Shown here: piece by piece, positions 58,844-64,000 of the stretch | How positions within the stretch are numbered: the first letter of the stretch is position 1 | Layout of the letters: each line of letters opens with the position of its first letter | Source: CBDDFN01 sp965227065 | GTDB lineage: Bacteria; Pseudomonadota; Alphaproteobacteria; SPJN01 | DNA length: 64,000 nucleotides | Direction: 5' to 3' | Assembly (NCBI GenBank): GCA_965227065.1 | Contig: CBDDFN010000010.1 | Location: 62,001 to 126,000, forward strand | The notes under the pieces: generated by a model | The model's database searches: none | What the model was told of the DNA's origin: nothing | Seen by the model: the letters and a program-made list of their open reading frames with translations, nothing else | Position numbers and translations under genes: made by a program

Positions 58844-59359
58844 ATGCACGAAAAACAATCGAGCTACAGCTTCGACGATCTTATCAAATGCGGCAATGCC
58901 GAGCTGTTCGGCCCCGGCAATGCCCAATTGCCCGCCCCGCCCATGCTGATGTTTGACCGCATCACGCATATTTCTGAAGAAGGCGGTGAGTATGGCAAAG
59001 GCGTGATGATCGCTGAATTCGACGTCAAACCTGATCTGTGGTTCTTTGATTGCCACTTTAAGGGCGATCCGGTGATGCCCGGCTGTCTGGGGCTTGATGC
59101 ACTGTGGCAGATGACCGGCTTTTACCTCGGCTGGATGGGCGGCAAGGGCCGGGGCCGCGCCATCGGCGTCGGCGAAGTAAAATTCACCAACCAGGTGAAA
59201 CCGACCGCCAAGCTTATTACATATGAAGTCCATATTCGCCGCATCGTGATGCGCCAGCTTGTGCTTGGCATTGCCAATGGCGTGATGGCGGTTGACGGCG
59301 AAACGGCGTATACAACCAAGGACATGAAGGTCGGCCTGTTCCAGGACGAAGACGCCTGA
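58844..59359 (+). CDS. fabA: 3-hydroxydecanoyl-ACP dehydratase/isomerase
   Basis: A hot-dog-fold protein of 171 aa. Catalytic His71 is in DCHFKGDPVMPG and Asp85 in CLGLDALWQMTGF, matching E. coli FabA His70 and Asp84. It dehydrates 3-hydroxydecanoyl-ACP and isomerises the product to cis-3-decenoyl-ACP, the branch point to unsaturated fatty acids. ATG 58844 is inferred by alignment of the length to FabA; the ribosome site is weak. First gene of fabA-fabB-fabI, divergent from irr. Confidence 0.97.
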   Translation: MHEKQSSYSFDDLIKCGNAELFGPGNAQLPAPPMLMFDRITHISEEGGEYGKGVMIAEFDVKPDLWFFDCHFKGDPVMPGCLGLDALWQMTGFYLGWMGGKGRGRAIGVGEVKFTNQVKPTAKLITYEVHIRRIVMRQLVLGIANGVMAVDGETAYTTKDMKVGLFQDEDA

Positions 59360-59405
59360 GGCCCTCCTCAAAGCCAACAGCACCACAAGAGTGCGGGAGA
59401 CAGAT

Positions 59406-60617
59406 ATGAAGCGCGTAGTCATCACGGGCATGGGCATTGTTTCGCCCATCGGAAATTCGACCCAGGAGGTTCTGGCCTCCCTCCGTGAAGCCAAATCCGG
59501 CATCACCTTCTCCGAGGAATTCAAGGAACGCGGCCTGCGCTCCCATGTGTACGGCAAACCCGACATCGATCTTGATGGTCTGGTTGACCGGCGCGCGCGG
59601 CGCTTTATGGGCGATGGCGTGGCCTATAATTATGTCGCCATGGAAGAGGCGATCCGCGATGCGGGCCTTGAAGACACCGACGTGTCGAACGAACGCACAG
59701 GCATTGTTATGGGCTCAGGCGGCCCCAGCCTGTCCAATATTGTCGCCGCGACCGACACTGCGCGGGAAAAAGGCGTGCGCCGGGTTGGCCCCTTCATGGT
59801 GCCCCGCTCCATGTCGTCGACCAATTCCGCCGTGCTTGCCACCCATTTCAAGATCAAGGGCGTGAACTATTCGATCAGCTCGGCTTGCGCGACCTCGGCC
59901 CACTGTATCTCGAACGCGGCCGAGCAAATCATGCTGGGCCGTCAGGATATGGTCTTTGCCGGTGGCGGCGAGGAACTGGGCTGGACCTTTGCGCTCCAGT
60001 TCGACGCCATGACCGCATTGTCGACCAAATATAATGAGACCCCCGCGACGGCGAGCCGGGCCTTTGATGCCACCCGTGACGGGTTTGTCATTGCCGGCGG
60101 CGCGGCCACCGTGGTGGTGGAAGAGTATGAGCACGCCAAGGCGCGCGGCGCGAAAATCTATGCTGAGCTGACCGGCTATGGCGCCACCTCGGACGGTTAT
60201 GACATGGTTGCACCCTCGGGAGAGGGCGGCGTGCGCTGCATGCGCCAGGCGCTCGAAACCGCGAAAACCAAGCCGCAATATATCAATGCGCACGGCACCT
60301 CGACGCCGGTGGGCGACCTCAAGGAACTTGACGGTATTCGCGAAGTGTTCGGCGAAGATGTGCCGATGATCAGCTCGACCAAATCGCTGACCGGCCATTC
60401 GCTGGGCGCCACCGGTGCCCAGGAAGCCATTTATTCCATCCTGATGATGAATAATGGCTTTGCGTGTGAAAGCGCCCATATCACGGAGCTTGATGAGCAA
60501 GCCGAGGGCCTGCCCATTTTGCGCGAACGCCATGACGGCGAAATCAATTCGGTCATGTCGAACAGCTTCGGCTTCGGCGGCACCAACTCGACCCTTATTT
60601 TCGAACGCGTCGAATAA
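59406..60617 (+). CDS. fabB: 3-oxoacyl-ACP synthase I
   Basis: A thiolase-fold condensing enzyme of 403 aa. Cys161 in SISSACATSAHC is the acyl-carrying nucleophile; the two histidines are in INAHGTSTPVGD and LTGHSLGATGA. FabB elongates cis-3-decenoyl-ACP, so it partners FabA in unsaturated fatty acid synthesis. GGGAGA lies 5 nt before ATG 59406. Short spacings (46 nt from fabA, 23 nt to fabI) indicate an operon. Confidence 0.96.
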   Translation: MKRVVITGMGIVSPIGNSTQEVLASLREAKSGITFSEEFKERGLRSHVYGKPDIDLDGLVDRRARRFMGDGVAYNYVAMEEAIRDAGLEDTDVSNERTGIVMGSGGPSLSNIVAATDTAREKGVRRVGPFMVPRSMSSTNSAVLATHFKIKGVNYSISSACATSAHCISNAAEQIMLGRQDMVFAGGGEELGWTFALQFDAMTALSTKYNETPATASRAFDATRDGFVIAGGAATVVVEEYEHAKARGAKIYAELTGYGATSDGYDMVAPSGEGGVRCMRQALETAKTKPQYINAHGTSTPVGDLKELDGIREVFGEDVPMISSTKSLTGHSLGATGAQEAIYSILMMNNGFACESAHITELDEQAEGLPILRERHDGEINSVMSNSFGFGGTNSTLIFERVE

Positions 60618-60640
60618 ACAAAAGACGCGGGGGATAGCTT

Positions 60641-61459
60641 ATGTCTTTGATGTCCGGCAAACGCGGCCTTGTGATGGGCGTTGCCAATCGGAATTCCATC
60701 GCCTGGGGGATCGCCCAGACGCTGCACGACCAGGGCGCCGAAATGGCGTTCACCTATCAGGGCGATGCGTTCGGCAAGCGGGTCACGCCGCTGGCTGAAA
60801 GCCTTGGCTCGTCAATCATCCTGCCGTGTGATGTTGAAGATGACGCCAGCCTTGACGCGGTGTTTGATCGGCTGAAGGACGAATGGGGTTCGATTGATTT
60901 CATCGTTCACGCCATCGCCTATTCCGACAAGAACGAGCTTAAGGGCCGCTATATCGACACCAGCCGGGAGAACTTCACCCGCTCGCTGATGATCTCATGC
61001 TACTCCTTCACCGACATTGCCCGCCGCGCGGCACCCCTGATGAATGAGGGAGGCGCGCTGCTCACCCTGTCTTATGGCGGCGCGCAGAAAGTTTCGCCCA
61101 ACTACAATGTCATGGGCGTGGCCAAGGCCGCCCTTGAAGCGAGCGTTAAATATATGGCCGCCGATCTGGGCCCCCAGGGCGTGCGCGTCAATGCGATTTC
61201 GGCGGGTCCCATGCGGACGCTGGCCGGGGCCGTCATCGGCGATTCGCGCTTTGTGTTCAAATGGACCGAAACGCACTCGCCGCTCAAACGCAATGTCAGC
61301 CTTGAGAATGTCGGCGGCTCGGCGCTGTACCTGCTGTCGGACCTGTCGGGCGGCGTGACCGGCGAAATCCACTATGTCGATGCGGGCTATAATATCATCA
61401 ATATGCCCCGGCATTCTGCGGTCAAACAGGCTACCGAAGAGCTCAAAGAAGAAGGCTGA
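60641..61459 (+). CDS. fabI: Enoyl-ACP reductase (NADH)
   Basis: An SDR-fold protein of 272 aa. MGVANRNSIAWGIAQ binds NAD. The active site is Tyr145 (LSYGGAQ), Tyr155 and Lys162 (Y-x6-K). It reduces trans-2-enoyl-ACP in the last step of each elongation cycle and is the triclosan target family. GGGGGA precedes ATG 60641. Third gene of the fabA-fabB-fabI operon; a palindromic repeat starts 39 nt after its stop. Confidence 0.96.
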   Translation: MSLMSGKRGLVMGVANRNSIAWGIAQTLHDQGAEMAFTYQGDAFGKRVTPLAESLGSSIILPCDVEDDASLDAVFDRLKDEWGSIDFIVHAIAYSDKNELKGRYIDTSRENFTRSLMISCYSFTDIARRAAPLMNEGGALLTLSYGGAQKVSPNYNVMGVAKAALEASVKYMAADLGPQGVRVNAISAGPMRTLAGAVIGDSRFVFKWTETHSPLKRNVSLENVGGSALYLLSDLSGGVTGEIHYVDAGYNIINMPRHSAVKQATEELKEEG

Positions 61460-61497
61460 GGCGGCCCGCTGGCCGCAGAGCCTTCATTCCTCCAACC

Positions 61498-61599
61498 GTC
61501 ATTCCGGCCAAGCCGCATCAGCGGCGCGCATCGGAATCTGTTGGCACGCCCCGTCATCCTGACCATCGCTGATCCGTGGAACCGCTGCACCGGAATGAC
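61498..61599. repeat. Palindromic intergenic repeat, diverged 102-bp copy
   Basis: It begins GTCATTCCGGCC and ends CCGGAATGAC, with an inner CGGAATCTG and GTCATCCTGACCAT. It is the same size as the copies at 48221 and 62274 but more diverged. It lies between the convergent fabI and Mor-like genes. Confidence 0.65.
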
Positions 61600-61612
61600 G
61601 CGCGGTGTTGAG

Positions 61613-62122
61613 TTAAATCCGCCCCTCGGCCTTGAGTCGGGCGCGGTGGCGTTTGACCAGCCGTTCAGACACACCCAGTTCAGAGGCAATCGCACGGACC
61701 TCATGGCCCGCCCGCAACATGCGGACAATCTGGCCTTTGCGGAGGTCAGCCTGCATAGCCGAGGAAATGGGAACTGTAATCCAGCCCGGCCCATGGGCTG
61801 CGCACAAGGCTTCTGCGGCAGGCTTGCCGATCAGGCTGGCAATCGGGTGATGCTCATTGATCCGGTCCGGCACATAGACCCGGCGGCCGCCATAGGTCTC
61901 CACCAGCAACAAGGCGGCAGGCGAGCCGATCAGCGCCGAGAGATCTGAAAAACGCCCCGCGCCATGTTTCGGGATCGAAATGGGCGTCAGTTTGGGTTCA
62001 AGATCGCCCAGAGGCTGCGGCGCACCATTGGCAAGCCGCCGTCGTCTGTCTGCCGCTGTATCCACCGCTGTGTGGCGTGCCGCATTGGGCTGCGCCTGAT
62101 GGTCGGGCCTGCGCTCGGCCAT
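61613..62122 (-). CDS. Mor-domain (phage Mu Mor/C-like) DNA-binding protein
   Basis: A protein of 169 aa. The C-terminal 105 or so residues show the Mor pattern: DLSALIGSPAALLLVETYGG, RRVYVPDRINEHHPIASLIG, AAEALCAAHGPGWITVP and a helix-turn-helix VRAIASELGVSERLVKRHRA. Mor proteins are phage activators of middle transcription. The N-terminal 60 residues are basic and alanine-rich and probably disordered. GGGGAGAC precedes ATG 62122. No other phage genes surround it, so a domesticated regulator is possible. Family assignment is by motif pattern and is moderately certain. Confidence 0.65.
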   Translation of the reverse strand: MAERRPDHQAQPNAARHTAVDTAADRRRRLANGAPQPLGDLEPKLTPISIPKHGAGRFSDLSALIGSPAALLLVETYGGRRVYVPDRINEHHPIASLIGKPAAEALCAAHGPGWITVPISSAMQADLRKGQIVRMLRAGHEVRAIASELGVSERLVKRHRARLKAEGRI

Positions 62123-62214
62123 ACGGGTCTCCCCATGTCTCGTTAAGAACATAACAAGAACATACTAATTTGATTGTTGGGCTGTCAAGCCTTGGAACAT
62201 GGAAGTGTAACAGA

Positions 62215-62238
62215 AAAGGGCGGCCGAAGCCGCCCTTT
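62215..62238 (-). terminator. Intrinsic terminator downstream of pnp
   Basis: GGGCGGC (62218-62224) and GCCGCCC (62229-62235) with a 4-nt loop (TTCG on the minus strand); flanking A and T runs extend the stem to 10 bp. On the minus strand TTTTCTG follows the stem; on the plus strand TTTGATTTTTT follows, so it can act in both directions. It is 160 nt after the pnp stop. Confidence 0.8.
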
Positions 62239-62273
62239 GATTTTTTGAAAATGACAGGCCGTCATCTGTGATC

Positions 62274-62376
62274 GTCATTCCGGGGCGCAAATCCGTGCGA
62301 ACCCGGAATCTGACACCGGCACCACATTGCCTGCCTTCAGATCCCGGATATTTCGCACGCGAAATTCCGGGATGAC
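62274..62376. repeat. Palindromic intergenic repeat, 103-bp copy
   Basis: It begins GTCATTCCGGGGCGC and ends TTCCGGGATGAC, with the inner CCCGGAATCTGACACC and CAGATCCCGGAT shared with the copy at 48221. It starts 21 nt after the pnp stop, reading on the minus strand, so it lies in the pnp 3' region ahead of the intrinsic terminator. Confidence 0.75.
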
Positions 62377-62397
62377 GGCTTGAGGCAAGACGGCGCC

Positions 62398-64000
62398 TTA
62401 ACCCTCGTCTGAGCCGCCCTCATCGTCGCGGCGGGGACGCCGGCGACCCCGGCCACGGCCACCACCGCCACCACGGCGCTCACCGTCATCGTCGCTTTCG
62501 CCACGCTCGGCGCGTTCCGCCGCGCGCTTGGCGTTGACTTCTTCTTCGATGTCTTCGCCGGTCTCTTGATTGACGACGCGCATCGACAGGCGAACCTTGC
62601 CGCGCTCATCAATGCCGAGCACCTTGACCTTCACGGCCTGGCCTTCTTCGAGCACATCGCCGACCGTCTTGACCCGTTCGGTCGAGATTTCGGAGATATG
62701 CACAAGACCGTCGCGATTGCCGATAAAGTTCACAAAGGCGCCGAACTCGACAACCTTCACGACCTTACCGTCATAGATCACGCCCACTTCGGCCTCCGCA
62801 ACAATGTCACGGATTTTCTTTTTGGCGAGCTCGATCGAGGCGCCATCGACAGCGGCGATGCGGACGGTGCCGTCATCATTGATGTCGATCTTGGCGCCGG
62901 TTTCTTCAACCAGACCCCGGATGATCTTGCCGCCCGGGCCGATAACCTCGCCGATTTTCTCGACGGGCACCTGCACGACCTCGATACGGGGGGCATGTTC
63001 GCCCACCTGATCGCGGGCCTCGCCCAGCGCCTTGCCCATCTCACCCAGAATGTGCTCCCGGCCGCCTTTGGCCTGATCGAGCGCAACCTGCATGATCTCA
63101 GTGGTGATGCCGGTGATCTTGATGTCCATCTGAAGCGAGGTGACACCCGCCGTGGTCCCGGCGACTTTAAAGTCCATGTCGCCCAAATGATCTTCATCAC
63201 CCAGAATGTCCGACAGAACCGCAAAACGGTCGCCTTCCTTGATCAGGCCCATGGCGATACCCGCCACCGGACGCTTGATCGGAACACCCGCATCCATCAG
63301 CGACAAAGCCGCGCCACACACGCTAGCCATCGAGGACGAGCCGTTCGACTCGGTGATCTCGGAGACGATCCGCATCGTGTAGGGGAACTCTTCGGCGGTC
63401 GGCAGAACAGCGCGCATCGCCCGCCAGGCAAGCTTGCCATGACCAACTTCGCGGCGGCCGGTAAAGCCGACGCGGCCGGTTTCACCCACCGAATAGGGCG
63501 GGAAGTTATAGTGCAGCATGAAGCGCTCATAGCGCTTGCCTTCCAGCGCATCGATCATCTGCTCATCTTCGCCGGTCCCCAGCGTGGCGACGACAATCGC
63601 CTGGGTTTCACCGCGGGTGAACAGGGCCGAGCCATGGGCGCGCGGCAGAACACCGACTTCCGAAACGATCGGACGGACGGTTTTAAGGTCCCGGCCATCA
63701 ATGCGCGATCCGGTGTCGAGGATGTTGCCCCGGACAATGTCGCTTTCCAGACCCTTGAAGGCATCACCGAACTGGATGCTGTCAAAGGCATCGGCCAGTT
63801 CACCTTCAATGGTCGCCTTGGCTGCGGCCTTGGCGGCATCGATCGCATTTTTGCGCTCGGTCTTGTCGGCAATCGTGTAGGCGGTGCGGACTTCGTTTTC
63901 CGCAAGCTCCTTCACACGGGCTTCCAATGCGCTCAGATCGGGCAGGTTGAGATCGCGCGGCTCTTTCGCGGCGCGTTCGGCCAGTTTGATGATCGCGTTC
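62398..64000 (-). CDS. pnp: Polynucleotide phosphorylase, N-terminus outside the window
   Basis: The reading frame runs to the window edge; the internal start-like codon at 63927 is not the real start. The visible part includes the linker helices, the second RNase PH domain (RGETQAIVVATLGTGEDEQ; GHGKLAWRAMRA; SSMASVCGAALSLMDAG), the KH domain (VIGPGGKIIRGLVEET) and the S1 domain (VVEFGAFVNFIGNRDGLVHIS). It ends in an Arg/Gly/Asp-rich tail (about 40 residues), which probably binds RNA or RNase E. PNPase degrades RNA 3' to 5' with phosphate. It is followed by a palindromic repeat and a terminator. Confidence 0.95.
   Translation of the reverse strand, partial: NAIIKLAERAAKEPRDLNLPDLSALEARVKELAENEVRTAYTIADKTERKNAIDAAKAAAKATIEGELADAFDSIQFGDAFKGLESDIVRGNILDTGSRIDGRDLKTVRPIVSEVGVLPRAHGSALFTRGETQAIVVATLGTGEDEQMIDALEGKRYERFMLHYNFPPYSVGETGRVGFTGRREVGHGKLAWRAMRAVLPTAEEFPYTMRIVSEITESNGSSSMASVCGAALSLMDAGVPIKRPVAGIAMGLIKEGDRFAVLSDILGDEDHLGDMDFKVAGTTAGVTSLQMDIKITGITTEIMQVALDQAKGGREHILGEMGKALGEARDQVGEHAPRIEVVQVPVEKIGEVIGPGGKIIRGLVEETGAKIDINDDGTVRIAAVDGASIELAKKKIRDIVAEAEVGVIYDGKVVKVVEFGAFVNFIGNRDGLVHISEISTERVKTVGDVLEEGQAVKVKVLGIDERGKVRLSMRVVNQETGEDIEEEVNAKRAAERAERGESDDDGERRGGGGGRGRGRRRPRRDDEGGSDEG

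Noticed and set aside
1..64000. tRNA, rRNA, CRISPR, integrase, transposase or prophage genes
   Set aside because: No cloverleaf-type motifs, repeat-spacer arrays or recombinase signatures were seen; the Mor-like protein alone does not make a prophage.

Overview
The window is GC-rich, almost fully coding chromosomal DNA from an alphaproteobacterium. The evidence is an Irr-type Fur protein with its HHH heme/metal motif, a RegB/RegA (ActS/ActR) redox pair, an MmcB-family repair protein, and the block dnaA / rpsT / enoyl-CoA hydratase / mutM / ubiE / ubiB / coaBC / dut, which is the arrangement known from the origin region of Caulobacter-like bacteria. Together with the bufferin operon this suggests Caulobacterales or Hyphomonadales relatives; the family-level guess is inference. 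No rRNA, tRNA, CRISPR array, integrase or transposase was seen. Both window ends cut genes (folC at the left, pnp at the right).

Region by region. 1-3.1 kb: the end of folC, then on the minus strand a four-gene bufferin (copper-trapping modified peptide) operon bufA-bufB-bufC-bufD. 3.3-20 kb: a lipid and acyl-CoA block with an acyl-CoA dehydrogenase, hydrolases, a YegS-type lipid kinase beside an alkylglycerone-phosphate-synthase-like flavoprotein, three acyl-CoA ligases, two GSTs, a wax ester/DGAT acyltransferase and a lysophospholipid acyltransferase. 20-24.4 kb: PCu(A)C copper chaperone, NDH-2-type dehydrogenase, glmS and a HAD hydrolase. 24.4-33.5 kb: an HAE3/MMPL transporter, mmcB, the RegA/RegB pair, an ankyrin protein, SCO1/SenC, a VOC protein, a YgjP-like metallopeptidase and a Bcr/CflA exporter.

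33.5-50.1 kb is the replication and housekeeping core: PBP1A, then gyrB-recF-dnaN-dnaA on the minus strand, a rhodanese, a non-coding AT-rich stretch with a phased cluster of DnaA-box-like 9-mers (candidate oriC), rpsT with a clear intrinsic terminator, and ubiE-ubiB-coaBC-dut on the plus strand. coaBC carries a one-base frameshift in a C5 run. 50.1-58 kb: Rrf2 regulator-cysK-moeB, a group of three lipoproteins (one only 49 aa), a 2-hydroxyacid dehydrogenase, an SH3 protein with a leaderless-type promoter, and an operon of rubrerythrin / Hdr-like Fe-S protein / DUF3501. That operon is preceded by a near-consensus Irr box abutting a sigma-70 promoter. 58-64 kb: irr divergent from fabA-fabB-fabI, a Mor-domain protein, and pnp.

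Genome-wide style features: a family of palindromic intergenic repeats (three copies of about 102-103 bp and one short hairpin), and six convergent gene pairs whose stop codons overlap by exactly 4 nt. Functional themes are copper and redox handling (bufferins, PCu(A)C, SCO1, RegAB), iron/peroxide response (Irr, rubrerythrin) and membrane lipid metabolism.
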